A stretch of DNA of 25,659 nt from Deltaproteobacteria bacterium (GTDB taxonomy: Bacteria; Desulfobacterota; Syntrophia; Syntrophales; Smithellaceae), in assembly GCA_009668925.1 (NCBI GenBank), contig SBEK01000035.1:1-25659 (forward strand), read 5' to 3'. Under the pieces are notes generated by a model. That model was given only the letters and a program-made list of their open reading frames with translations. It was not told where the DNA came from and made no database searches. Of this stretch, positions 1-8,081 are shown piece after piece. Each line of letters opens with the position of its first letter. The first letter of the stretch is position 1. Position numbers and translations under genes: made by a program.

Positions 1-110
1 ACATGGGGGTGGGCGACCGGGCGGGGGAACTGGCCGGCGCGACCTACCGCGAAGGACGGCTCTACTATCTTTTCCTGAAGCCCGTGAGCGGTCAGTCGAA
101 AGCGAAATAG
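1..110 (+). CDS. 3' end of an unidentified protein (partial)
   Basis: An open frame runs in from the left edge and stops at TAG 108-110. The visible residues include EGRLYYLFLKP near the C-terminus and end in a lysine-rich tail. The true start lies outside the window; the ATG at position 3 has no room for a visible ribosome binding site and need not be a start. The piece is too short to assign to a family. It shares the strand of the next gene, but 140 bases separate them. Confidence 0.4.
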   Translation, partial: MGVGDRAGELAGATYREGRLYYLFLKPVSGQSKAK

Positions 111-182
111 CGGACCATTTCCCGTTCCGGGCGCGCGTGCGGCGCATCGTCAATTCATTCGTCTGGCTTGGCGTGTTACACA

Positions 183-208
183 AGAACAAGGTTGCAGCCC
201 CTTGTTCT
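183..208. promoter_or_regulatory. inverted repeat upstream of the acyl-CoA synthetase alpha gene
   Basis: A perfect 9-bp inverted repeat, AGAACAAGG (183-191) and CCTTGTTCT (200-208), is separated by 8 bases and ends 42 bases before the ATG at 251. A second small palindrome, GTGTTACAC, lies at 173-181. There is no T-run after the hairpin, so it is not a standard intrinsic terminator. It could be an operator or a 5' leader hairpin; no convincing promoter hexamers were found next to it. Confidence 0.35.
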
Positions 209-250
209 ATGCAGATTCACAATCATTACAGATCGATCATCCGGAGGACT

Positions 251-1717
251 ATGGAAGCGACTGAGAACTTATTTGATACGATCTTCAATCCCAGGGGTGT
301 GGCGATTATCGGGGCGTCCCCCTTTGATCTGGCGACCCAGGCGCAGATGAAAACGAAAATCAGGGAACGCCTGTATCTGGTGAATCCGAAATACACCCAG
401 ATGCTGGGCCGGAAATGCTACCCGAGCATTCTGGATGTGGAGGGGCCGGTTGATTACGTCATTATCGGCGTGTCGGCCGCGATCCTGCCCCAGGTTCTTG
501 CCGAGTGCATCCAAAAGGGCGTCCAGGTCGCTCAAATATTTACCGCCGGCTTCAGCGAAACGGGAATTCCCGAAAGGATCAAGCAGGAAGAAGAACTGAA
601 ACGGCAGGCGAAAGGAAAAATCCGGCTCATCGGACCCAACTGCTTCGGCGTTTACTGCCCGGCCTCCGGGCTGGCCATCGTACCGGAGGCCCCGACCGAG
701 GAAGGACGCATCGGCGTGGTTGCGCAAAGCGGCAGCTTTGCCGAATCCTTTTCTTATTTTGCCGTCACCAAAAATCTCCGGTTCAGTAAGGTGGTGAGCT
801 ATGGCAACGCTGCCGATCTGGACGGCGCCGACTTTCTCACCTACCTGGCCCACGACGAGGACACAAAAATCATCGCGTTCTATATTGAAGGGACGAAAGA
901 CGCCCCGCGTCTGATGGCGGCCCTCAGGCGCGCCGCGGTGCGAAAGCCCGTCATCGCGATCAAAGGCGGGATGACCGAGCAGGGCATGCGGGCGGCGGCG
1001 TCCCACACGGCCGCGATGGCCGGCTCTCCGGACATCTGGCGCGCCGTCTTCAAACAATGCGGCGTCTTGCAGGTGGACAATTTCGACGAAATGACGAATC
1101 TCCTGATGGCGCTCAGCACCTCGCCGCTCCCGAATGGAAGGGGTATGGCGCTTGTCACCAACTCGGGCGGCTTCAGCGTGATCCAGACCGACCTGTGCCA
1201 GCGGGCCGGCATCGCCGTGCCGCGGTTTTCGCCCGAAACCGTCGGAGCGCTCCGGTCGCTGGTTCCCGCGGCCGGTACCAGTATCTCGAATCCCCTGGAC
1301 GCCTGGCCCATCTATTACAATATCGGCCCCGAAGGAAACATTGCCGATATCATCCGGATCGTCGCCGCGGACCCCGGGATTCAAACGCTTGTTTTTCAGT
1401 TTGATCAGTTCCGCTATTTGCGGCGCATTCTTCAGAAAGGCATCGATGCCCATATGCAGAGGCTCATTGAATTGATGGTCGAGGGGTGTGCAAAGGCCCG
1501 GGAAAAGGAAGGCAAGCCCGTCCTGATCACCGTCTCTCTGGACCCGTACCTCGAAGATGCCGAAGACAGGCACTACAATCTTTTGCTGAAGAATGCTTTT
1601 ACCTCCCGGGGGTTTCCGGTCTATGCCTCGCTCGACGCGACGGTCAGGACTGTGGCCAATCTCTGCCGGTATCAGGAAGGCCGGCGCCGTTCCGGGGAGA
1701 AGGACGGCCGCAAATAA
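251..1717 (+). CDS. ADP-forming acyl-CoA synthetase alpha-subunit-like protein (CoA-binding/ligase)
   Basis: 488 residues. The N-terminus has the Rossmann-type CoA-binding domain (PRGVAIIGAS, residues 14-23). A succinyl-CoA-ligase-like region follows, with ASHTAAMAGS containing His252, the position of the phospho-histidine in the NDP-forming acyl-CoA synthetase alpha subunit. The family makes ATP (or GTP) and acid from acyl-CoA, ADP and phosphate, or the reverse. No ATP-grasp (beta) domain is fused and no beta gene is visible next door, so the partner must lie elsewhere or the protein is a stand-alone paralogue. The open frame extends upstream to 137, but ATG 251 is preferred because CCGGAGGAC lies immediately before it and the CoA-binding domain starts there. 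Exact acyl substrate unknown. Confidence 0.8.
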   Translation: MEATENLFDTIFNPRGVAIIGASPFDLATQAQMKTKIRERLYLVNPKYTQMLGRKCYPSILDVEGPVDYVIIGVSAAILPQVLAECIQKGVQVAQIFTAGFSETGIPERIKQEEELKRQAKGKIRLIGPNCFGVYCPASGLAIVPEAPTEEGRIGVVAQSGSFAESFSYFAVTKNLRFSKVVSYGNAADLDGADFLTYLAHDEDTKIIAFYIEGTKDAPRLMAALRRAAVRKPVIAIKGGMTEQGMRAAASHTAAMAGSPDIWRAVFKQCGVLQVDNFDEMTNLLMALSTSPLPNGRGMALVTNSGGFSVIQTDLCQRAGIAVPRFSPETVGALRSLVPAAGTSISNPLDAWPIYYNIGPEGNIADIIRIVAADPGIQTLVFQFDQFRYLRRILQKGIDAHMQRLIELMVEGCAKAREKEGKPVLITVSLDPYLEDAEDRHYNLLLKNAFTSRGFPVYASLDATVRTVANLCRYQEGRRRSGEKDGRK

Positions 1718-1793
1718 AAAGCCGTCTTTGCCGTATGCGAAGACTTGGGCGGGCAAGGGATTGATCATCCATCCCGGATTCATTATAAATTCA

Positions 1794-1822
1794 TTGACAC
1801 TGGAAATCGATCTTCCTATAAT
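1794..1822 (+). promoter_or_regulatory. consensus sigma-70 promoter of the amino acid ABC transporter
   Basis: TTGACA at 1794-1799 and TATAAT at 1817-1822 are separated by exactly 17 bases, a perfect match to the housekeeping consensus at both hexamers. The predicted transcription start is near 1829, giving a leader of about 39 bases that includes the AAAGGAAGGA ribosome binding site before ATG 1868. It lies in the gap after the upstream acyl-CoA synthetase gene, so the transporter forms its own transcription unit. Confidence 0.85.
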
Positions 1823-1867
1823 CGCGGCGGTCTCCAAAGAATCCCCAAAGGAAGGAAAAAATACCTC

Positions 1868-2617
1868 ATGAAAAAAATCATTCTCCTGTGTTGCGTGTTT
1901 TGTCTTCTGCCGCTCCTGTTTTCCGGCTGCGGTAAGAAAGAACAATCCTCCGTGATCAAAGTTGCGGTCTGCCCGACGTCGCCGCCGAATCTGTATGAAG
2001 AAAACGGAAAATACATGGGGATGGACCTGGAGCTGTTTGAAGGCTTCTGCAAAGCCCGGGGGCGTGAATATACGATCACGGCCTATGACTGGCAGGGCAT
2101 GCTGGGAGCGGTCATCGGCAAGCAGGCCGACATCGCGTTTTCGGCCATTTCGATTACCGACAAGCGCAAGGAGGTCATGGATTTTTCCAAACCGTATATG
2201 GACAATACCTGGAATCTGGTGAGCCTCAAGAGCAGAAATATCGTTGTCAAGGACCTTTCCCAATTGAAAAAATATACCATCGGCTATCCGCGCGGCATGG
2301 CCTACAGCGCCTTCATCAAGGACAAACTGGAACCGCAGGGCGTCTACAAGCTGATCGACGTCAAGATGTATCCGACCTATAATGAAGTTCTGGCCGATCT
2401 GAAAAACGGCAACCTCGATTTGGCGTTTCTCGATGGTTCGGTGGCTTCCGTCTACAAGAAGAAAATGGACATTCAGGACAGCTATGTGTTTACCGGCTTC
2501 GATATGTTCGGGTTCGCCTTTCCCAAAGGGTCCCCCCTGCGCGACGATTTTAACCGCTACCTCGCCGAACTGGGTCCGGAAAAAATCAAAGCCGTCGTCG
2601 ACAAGTGGATGAAGTAG
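1868..2617 (+). CDS. Amino acid ABC transporter substrate-binding lipoprotein
   Basis: 249 residues. A lysine start and hydrophobic stretch end in LFSGC, so Cys21 is the predicted lipid-modified residue after signal peptidase II cleavage; phenylalanine at -3 is slightly atypical. The remainder is a family 3 periplasmic solute-binding protein (polar amino acids): IKVAVCPTSPPN, the GMDLELFEGF segment, and the ADIAFSAISIT/RKEVMDFSKPY block typical of this family. It should capture an amino acid outside the inner membrane and deliver it to the two permeases encoded next. The upstream extension of the open frame (from 1745) runs through the promoter and is not translated; ATG 1868 has a good Shine-Dalgarno and starts exactly at the signal peptide. 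Ligand not determinable here; glutamate, glutamine or histidine-type ligands are usual. Confidence 0.88.
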   Translation: MKKIILLCCVFCLLPLLFSGCGKKEQSSVIKVAVCPTSPPNLYEENGKYMGMDLELFEGFCKARGREYTITAYDWQGMLGAVIGKQADIAFSAISITDKRKEVMDFSKPYMDNTWNLVSLKSRNIVVKDLSQLKKYTIGYPRGMAYSAFIKDKLEPQGVYKLIDVKMYPTYNEVLADLKNGNLDLAFLDGSVASVYKKKMDIQDSYVFTGFDMFGFAFPKGSPLRDDFNRYLAELGPEKIKAVVDKWMK

Positions 2618-2636
2618 AAGGGCGCAGACCGAACCG

Positions 2637-3290
2637 ATGACATTCTGGGATATCCTTTTGACCCTGGGCAAAGGCGCAGGGTACACGATTCTGGTGACGG
2701 TGGCCAGCATCGGCGCCGGCCTGGCGATCGGACTGGCGCTCACGGTCTTCGGCCTCGTGCAATGGAAGACGGCCCGGGCCATCCTTGCCGCCTATACGTA
2801 TGTGTTTCGCTCGATACCGGTGCTGGTGCTGCTCTTCATTGTCTTTTTCGGTCTCCCCGGCGCCGGCATCCGCATTCCCCCGTTTCTTTCCATGGTGCTG
2901 ACCCTGGGGCTCGTTTCCGGCGCCTACCTTGCGGAAATCTTCCGGGGCGCCATTGCCGCCGTGAGCCGCGATGAGCTTCTGGCGGCCGAAGCCGCGGGCC
3001 TCAGCCGCGGTCAGCGCTTTTACTACATTATTCTTCCACAGATGCTCCGGATGTCCATCCCGGGGATGATCAATGAATTCACCTCCATTCTGAAGTATAC
3101 GCCCTTTGCCTACACGGTCGGCATTCCCGAAATTATGAAAGAAGCCATGAGCCTGGCCGCCCTGACCCTGCGGGGGCTGGAAATCTACCTGGCCGTGGGC
3201 CTGATCTACTTTGCCGTCTACAAGGTGTTCGTCATCTCGTTTATGGCGCTGGAAAAGAAATACCGGATTCCCGGACTGGCTCACGACTGA
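2637..3290 (+). CDS. Amino acid ABC transporter permease (first)
   Basis: 217 residues of inner-membrane permease of the HisM/GlnP type. Several hydrophobic segments are visible (about residues 10-35, 50-75, 84-105 and 180-205). The cytoplasmic coupling loop carries the EAA signature: AYLAEIFRGAIAAV, then AAEAAGLSRGQRF and ILPQMLRMSIP. It starts 19 bases after the binding protein stop; the ribosome binding site (GAAGG) is weak and somewhat distant, suggesting translational coupling. It probably pairs with the permease at 4046, each contacting the ATPase. Confidence 0.87.
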   Translation: MTFWDILLTLGKGAGYTILVTVASIGAGLAIGLALTVFGLVQWKTARAILAAYTYVFRSIPVLVLLFIVFFGLPGAGIRIPPFLSMVLTLGLVSGAYLAEIFRGAIAAVSRDELLAAEAAGLSRGQRFYYIILPQMLRMSIPGMINEFTSILKYTPFAYTVGIPEIMKEAMSLAALTLRGLEIYLAVGLIYFAVYKVFVISFMALEKKYRIPGLAHD

Positions 3291-3303
3291 AGGAGTAAAG
3301 TCC

Positions 3304-4041
3304 ATGGCGTTAATTGAAGTTAAAAATCTGGTGAAGAAATTCGACGACAAGGACGTCCTCAGGGGTGTTAATGTGCAGCTCGATTTGGGCCAGTCCAAGG
3401 TCGTGATGGGCGCGTCGGGGTGCGGAAAATCGACGCTCCTGCGCTGCCTGAATCTGCTCATCACACCCACCTCGGGGCAGATTTTCTTCAAGGGAGGAGA
3501 CATCACCGCGCCGGGCGTGGATGTCCGCAAACTGCGACAGGAAATCGGGTTTGTCTTTCAGCACTTTGCCCTCTATACGCATCTGACGGTGGAGGACAAT
3601 GTCACGCTGGGGCTGAGGAAAATCAAAAAAATGAAGGCTCCCCAAGCCCTTGAAAAGGCCCTCTACGAGTTGGAACGCGTCGGTATGGTTGAACACCGCC
3701 ACAAATATCCCGCGCAGCTTTCCGGCGGCCAGAAGCAGCGGGCGGCCATTGTCCGGGCGCTGGCCATGGATCCGGCGGTGCTCTTTCTCGACGAACCGAC
3801 CTCGGCCCTCGATCCGCAGATGTCCCGGGAAGTGGTGACGGTCATCAACAAGCTCTACCTCGACAACATCACCATGCTGTGCGTCACCCATGATCCGTTT
3901 CTGGCGAAGTATATTTCCGACAGCATCGTTTTCATGGACCAGGGGGTTGTCGTGGCCGAGGATATCGCCGAGCGGCTTTTTTATGAGCATGAAGATCCGC
4001 GGATCAAACAGTTCTTCTTAAGCGTGATCGACCACAGGTAG
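3304..4041 (+). CDS. Amino acid ABC transporter ATP-binding protein (GlnQ-like)
   Basis: 245 residues, the usual length. Walker A GASGCGKST at 36-44, Q-loop Gln86, ABC signature LSGGQ at 139-143, Walker B AVLFLDE at 158-164 and switch histidine His196 are all present, so the enzyme should be active. It drives import through the two flanking permeases. The start is ATG 3304, preceded by AAGGAG with good spacing; the longer open frame from 3211 overlaps the permease and is not used. The cassette sits between the two permease genes rather than at the end of the operon, the more common position. Confidence 0.9.
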   Translation: MALIEVKNLVKKFDDKDVLRGVNVQLDLGQSKVVMGASGCGKSTLLRCLNLLITPTSGQIFFKGGDITAPGVDVRKLRQEIGFVFQHFALYTHLTVEDNVTLGLRKIKKMKAPQALEKALYELERVGMVEHRHKYPAQLSGGQKQRAAIVRALAMDPAVLFLDEPTSALDPQMSREVVTVINKLYLDNITMLCVTHDPFLAKYISDSIVFMDQGVVVAEDIAERLFYEHEDPRIKQFFLSVIDHR

Positions 4042-4045
4042 CGAA

Positions 4046-4711
4046 ATGGACGCCTTCCTACATGATCTGATAACGTATTCCCCCCAGATCCTGGCCGGTC
4101 TTAGAAATACCGTGCTGCTCATGGTGATCATGTCGGTGACCGGCCTTGCGGGCGGAGTCGGCGTCTTTTACCTGACGCTCAGCAGGAATAAGATTTTGAG
4201 GACATGGACGGAGCGCTACATCTCCTTCTTCATCGGGACGCCGCTTCTGGTTCATCTTTTTTTGATTTATTACGGCTTGCCCCAACTGGGCATCAAGCTG
4301 TCGGCGTTCACGGTCGTCGTGGTCGGTTTTACGCTGAACGTATCGGCCTATAATGCCCGATACCTGATGACCGCCTACAATGGCCTGGATAAAACGGAGC
4401 TGGAGGCCGCCCGGGCTCAGGGCTTTTCGTATCCGGAAACGTTCCGCCTGATAATCATGCCCCAGGTGATACGCCTCGCGGTCCCGTCTTTAACCAACCA
4501 GGTCATCCAGAATCTTAAAGATACCTCCGTCGCTTTCCTGATCCAGTACCACGACTTTTTTGCCCAGATGCAGGAGGTCGCCTCGACCAACTTCCAATTC
4601 TTCAAGGTTTACATCACGGCCGGAGGGGTTTATCTGGCGCTCGTCTCCCTCATTGTCATTGCAGCGCGCCGGCTCGAGCGGCGCATCAGCCTTCCCGGTT
4701 TTCAGACCTGA
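4046..4711 (+). CDS. Amino acid ABC transporter permease (second)
   Basis: 221 residues with hydrophobic segments near the N-terminus (about 18-42), 60-95 and at the C-terminus (about 185-210). The EAA coupling loop is ARYLMTAYNGL, LEAARAQGFSYPETF and IMPQVIRLAVP. It starts 4 bases after the ATPase stop with no clear ribosome binding site, so translation is likely coupled. It forms the heterodimeric channel with the permease at 2637-3290. Last gene of the importer operon; no clear intrinsic terminator follows. Confidence 0.87.
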   Translation: MDAFLHDLITYSPQILAGLRNTVLLMVIMSVTGLAGGVGVFYLTLSRNKILRTWTERYISFFIGTPLLVHLFLIYYGLPQLGIKLSAFTVVVVGFTLNVSAYNARYLMTAYNGLDKTELEAARAQGFSYPETFRLIIMPQVIRLAVPSLTNQVIQNLKDTSVAFLIQYHDFFAQMQEVASTNFQFFKVYITAGGVYLALVSLIVIAARRLERRISLPGFQT

Positions 4712-4768
4712 CCGGCGGAAACAATCCGGCGGTTATATCCGGTGGACTTTTATCCCCTTGTCCCGTCC

Positions 4769-4796
4769 TTGACACGCCCGGTTCATTCCCTATTTT
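4769..4796 (+). promoter_or_regulatory. probable promoter of the acyl-CoA dehydrogenase/rubredoxin gene
   Basis: TTGACA (4769-4774) and TATTTT (4791-4796) with a 16-base spacer. The predicted start near 4803 leaves a leader of about 120 bases before ATG 4925, longer than elsewhere in the window. No recognised riboswitch was seen in the leader; only a weak 5-bp stem (CCTGC/GCAGG) is visible. Confidence 0.5.
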
Positions 4797-4924
4797 AAAC
4801 GCAAGAGTTGCTTTGGTAAGCTTCTCGGGCCTTCAATCAGTTGTCTTGCTTATGCCTGCCTTCCGTACCTTCGTGCAGGTGTTAAGCTGTCGGATTCAAA
4901 TGTCAAGAATATCAGGAGGAAATC

Positions 4925-6271
4925 ATGCTCGACTTTGATTTAAGCCCCGAACAGAAGGAATTGCAGGGCCAGGTGCGCCGCTTTGCCCTCGCGGAAATCC
5001 TGCCGGCCGTGTGGCACTATGACGAGAAGGATGAGATTCCGCTTTTTTTACTCAAGAAGGCGTTTGACGCCGGGTTCATGAATGCGGACATTCCCGTAAA
5101 ATACGGGGGGAAAGGACTCGGCCTGATCGAGGATGTGATCCTGACCGAAGAGATAGCGGCCGTCTGTCCGGGCGTGGCCACCTCGATCTTTGATAATTCC
5201 CTGGGTACGGTGCCGCTTTTGCTCACGACCAATGAGCACGTCCGGGAAACATATTTTCCGCAAATCCTCCGCGACTTCAAGCGCATCTGCTTTGCGACCT
5301 CGGAGCCGACCATGGGTTCGGACGTTGCTTCGATGCGCTGCCGCGCCGAGAAGCAAGGTGATGACTATATCCTGAATGGAACGAAATACTGGATTACCAA
5401 TGCCGGTGTCGCCGACTACATGTCGGTGTTCGCCACGGTCGATCCCGCTAAGAAGCATGAGGGGATCTGCGCCTTCCTCGTGGAGCGGGACTGGGAAGGC
5501 GTATCGGTGGGCCTGCCGATCCCGAAGCTCGGACAGCGCGCCTCGAATACGGCGGGGATCCACTTCAAGAATGTTCGGGTACCCGCACAAAATGTGCTGG
5601 CCGAACCGGGAAAAGGATTTGTCCTGGCGATGAAGACGTTTTCCCGGACGCGGCCGTCCATCGGGGCCTTTGCCGTGGGCGCCGCCCGCTCGGCCATGGA
5701 CTATGCCATTGACTATGCGAGGAAACGAAGCGTCTTCGGAGCACCGCTTACCAATTTTGAAGCCATCCAGTTCAAACTCGCCGACATGTACCAAAAGGTT
5801 GAAACCGCGCGTCTGCTCGTCTGGAAGGCGGCCTGGGAGGCGGACAACGGCCGGGACCCGACGATCAGCGCATCGATTGCCAAAGTGTATGCAACGGAGG
5901 CCGCTCTGGAAGTGGCCAATGATGCGCTGCAGATCTTCGGCGGCTACGGCTACACCAGGATGTTTCCGATCGAAAAAATTATGCGCGACACCCGCCTGTT
6001 CAGCATCTATGAGGGCACCAGCGAAGTCCAGCGTCTGATTCTTTCCGGCCACGTCCTCGGCAAATATAAGCCCGTCATGCCGGCGCTGGAAGACCTGCCT
6101 ATGGTCCGGGAGCTGGATTTAAATGAGCCCGCGGCAAAAACCAGGACGGCCTGGCGGTGCCGGATGTGCGGTCACATCCACTATGGAGAGGAGCCGCCGG
6201 ACGAATGCCCCTACTGCTTCTTCCCGAAAACGGCCTTTAAGAAAGTCTGGCCGCCGCAGACGCCGGCCTGA
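4925..6271 (+). CDS. Acyl-CoA dehydrogenase with C-terminal rubredoxin-like domain
   Basis: 448 residues, about 60 longer than a normal acyl-CoA dehydrogenase. Residues 1-385 hold the complete FAD-dependent fold: CFATSEPTMGSDVASM in the middle domain, RKRSVFGAPL and QIFGGYGYTR in the C-terminal domain, and IYEGTSEVQ containing Glu363, the expected catalytic base. After a short linker, residues 409-441 form a rubredoxin-like knuckle pair with C412-x2-C415-x12-C428-x2-C431, including CGHIHYGEEPPDECPYC. That arrangement should bind one iron atom. The domain may pass electrons out of the flavin or bind a redox partner; this is inference. It lacks the arginine pattern of glutaryl-CoA dehydrogenases, so a straight or branched acyl substrate is more likely. 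ATG 4925 follows a strong AGGAGG. Confidence 0.88.
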   Translation: MLDFDLSPEQKELQGQVRRFALAEILPAVWHYDEKDEIPLFLLKKAFDAGFMNADIPVKYGGKGLGLIEDVILTEEIAAVCPGVATSIFDNSLGTVPLLLTTNEHVRETYFPQILRDFKRICFATSEPTMGSDVASMRCRAEKQGDDYILNGTKYWITNAGVADYMSVFATVDPAKKHEGICAFLVERDWEGVSVGLPIPKLGQRASNTAGIHFKNVRVPAQNVLAEPGKGFVLAMKTFSRTRPSIGAFAVGAARSAMDYAIDYARKRSVFGAPLTNFEAIQFKLADMYQKVETARLLVWKAAWEADNGRDPTISASIAKVYATEAALEVANDALQIFGGYGYTRMFPIEKIMRDTRLFSIYEGTSEVQRLILSGHVLGKYKPVMPALEDLPMVRELDLNEPAAKTRTAWRCRMCGHIHYGEEPPDECPYCFFPKTAFKKVWPPQTPA

Positions 6272-6355
6272 CGCGTCCGGGCCGGGACGATCTTCTCCCG
6301 TGCCGTTCCATTTCCCGCAAGACGTGTCTTTAGCGGCGCAGGAAGATAAATTGAA

Positions 6356-6384
6356 TTGTCAAATACGGCGCTTTCAGCTATAGC
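6356..6384 (+). promoter_or_regulatory. possible promoter of the NCS2-like permease
   Basis: TTGTCA (6356-6361), a 17-base spacer, and TATAGC (6379-6384). The -35 box matches five of six consensus positions and the -10 box four of six. The start would be near 6391, about 62 bases before ATG 6453. A run of seven T residues follows at about 6411 without a good hairpin. Confidence 0.3.
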
Positions 6385-6452
6385 TCGGCCCGAGGACCGG
6401 TTTACGGGATTTTTTTCTTTCCGCAATCCATTGAACGGGCGGGCAATCGCGC

Positions 6453-8018
6453 ATGAGGCAGGCGGCAGACGGCACCAAATACGGCAGATTCTGGGGGGAA
6501 ACGACCGCTTTTCTGGCGCTGTTTCTCGACAACGCCGGCGTTCTGATCTTCTTAAATGCCATCCTGGTTTTCACCTTCAACTTTCCGGCCGAGATCATTC
6601 TGACGCACATGATTCCGGGTACGGCCGTAGGCGTTCTGGCGGGCGATCTCGTCTATACGTGGATGGCGATCCGCTTGCAGCGGAAGACCGGAAGAAAAGA
6701 CGTCACGGCTATGCCGCTCGGTCTCGATACGCCGTCGACCATCGGCATTGCTTACGCCGTCCTGGGCCCCACCTACGTTCTGACCCGCGACCCCATCCTC
6801 ACGTGGCATGTCGGCATGGCCACGCTCTTCATGATCGGCGTCGTGAAAATCTTTACCTCTTTTTTCGGCGGATGGATTCAACGCAACGTTCCGACGGCGG
6901 GGCTTCTGGGCTCTATTGCCGGCATCGGTCTCATGCTGCTCAGCTTTCTGCCGCTCATTGAAATCTTTAATGAAGTCATCGTCGGCATGGTGGCGCTGGG
7001 CCTCATCTTTGCGGCACTGTTCAGCAAGCTGCGGCTGCCCGGACGCATTCACGGCGTATTGGCGGCCGTGTTCTTCGGCACCGCGATTCATTTCGCCCTC
7101 GGCTTTGGCGGCTTCCTGCCCGAGTATCGGGCTCCGTCTCTTTCGCTCAATCTATGCCTCCCGGTGTTCTCCCTGGAGTTTCTCCAGACCCTGCCCCAGA
7201 GCATCCACTATCTGCCCATCGCGATTCCGTTCGGCATCCTGACGATCGTCGGCGGCATCAACAACACGGAAAGCGCGAGACTCGCGGGCGACAATTACCG
7301 GACGCGGGACATTCTGCTCACCGAAGCGGCGACATCGCTGCTGTCGGCGTTTTTCGGCGGGGTGGCGCAGACGACGCCTTATATCGGCCATCCCGCATAC
7401 AAGAAAATGGGCGCAACCTGGCGCTATACGCTTTTGACCGGTCTGACCGTCGGCATCGGATCGCTCATCGGGCTGATGACTCTGTTTGTCGGCCTGATTC
7501 CCCGGGCGGTCATTGCGCCTATTTTTATCTTCATCGGATTTGAAATCATTCGGCAGGCCTATTCCGAATCGCCGCCGGCCCATTCCCCGGCGGTGAGCCT
7601 GAGCTTTCTGCCCGTGATCGCGAGCCTGGTGCTGATCCTTCTCGGACAATTTCTCGGGGCGGCGGGCATTGCACCCGACAAGCTTCCGCTGAGACTCCAG
7701 CACCTGCATCAAACGCTGACCATGCTGGCGAATGGCTTCATCCTGACGGGGCTGCTCTGGGGCAGCATGCTGGCTTTTCTCATCGATCACCGGACGCGTC
7801 TGGCGGCCCTGTGCGCCGCGTTGTGCGGCGGACTCACGCTTTTCGGCGTCATTCATTCGGTGATGCCGACGGGCGAACTCTACCTCCCCTGGCGGGTCGC
7901 GGGAAATGCGCATACCATGCTCGCTCTGGCTTATCTGGCGCTGGCCGGCATTCTGTTGATATTGACGGGCGGACCTGATAAAGAGCAGGGGCCGGTGGAA
8001 AATTTCCCGCTGCGGTGA
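6453..8018 (+). CDS. NCS2-like permease (xanthine/uracil/vitamin C permease superfamily)
   Basis: 521 residues, strongly hydrophobic, with roughly 12-14 predicted membrane segments. The region VTAMPLGLDTPSTIGIAYA resembles the conserved substrate-site region of AzgA-type nucleobase permeases, and GGINNTESARLAGDNYRTRD resembles the second conserved block of the same superfamily. Transport of a purine or related heterocycle by cation symport would be the family expectation, but no purine catabolism genes are nearby and the substrate cannot be assigned. An in-frame stop at 6432-6434 limits the possible starts, so ATG 6453 is used even though the ribosome binding site is weak. Confidence 0.65.
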   Translation: MRQAADGTKYGRFWGETTAFLALFLDNAGVLIFLNAILVFTFNFPAEIILTHMIPGTAVGVLAGDLVYTWMAIRLQRKTGRKDVTAMPLGLDTPSTIGIAYAVLGPTYVLTRDPILTWHVGMATLFMIGVVKIFTSFFGGWIQRNVPTAGLLGSIAGIGLMLLSFLPLIEIFNEVIVGMVALGLIFAALFSKLRLPGRIHGVLAAVFFGTAIHFALGFGGFLPEYRAPSLSLNLCLPVFSLEFLQTLPQSIHYLPIAIPFGILTIVGGINNTESARLAGDNYRTRDILLTEAATSLLSAFFGGVAQTTPYIGHPAYKKMGATWRYTLLTGLTVGIGSLIGLMTLFVGLIPRAVIAPIFIFIGFEIIRQAYSESPPAHSPAVSLSFLPVIASLVLILLGQFLGAAGIAPDKLPLRLQHLHQTLTMLANGFILTGLLWGSMLAFLIDHRTRLAALCAALCGGLTLFGVIHSVMPTGELYLPWRVAGNAHTMLALAYLALAGILLILTGGPDKEQGPVENFPLR

Positions 8019-8081
8019 CGATTCGGGCGCAAACAAAAAACAGTAAACAATAAAGATATTTTTTCATCTCAGGAGGAAGGC

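Noticed and set aside
269..2782. 837-residue minus-strand open frame
   Set aside because: It overlaps the acyl-CoA synthetase alpha gene and the binding protein, both with clear domains and ribosome binding sites on the other strand. Its translation is rich in Arg, His and Gly with no recognisable domain, typical of a high-GC shadow frame.
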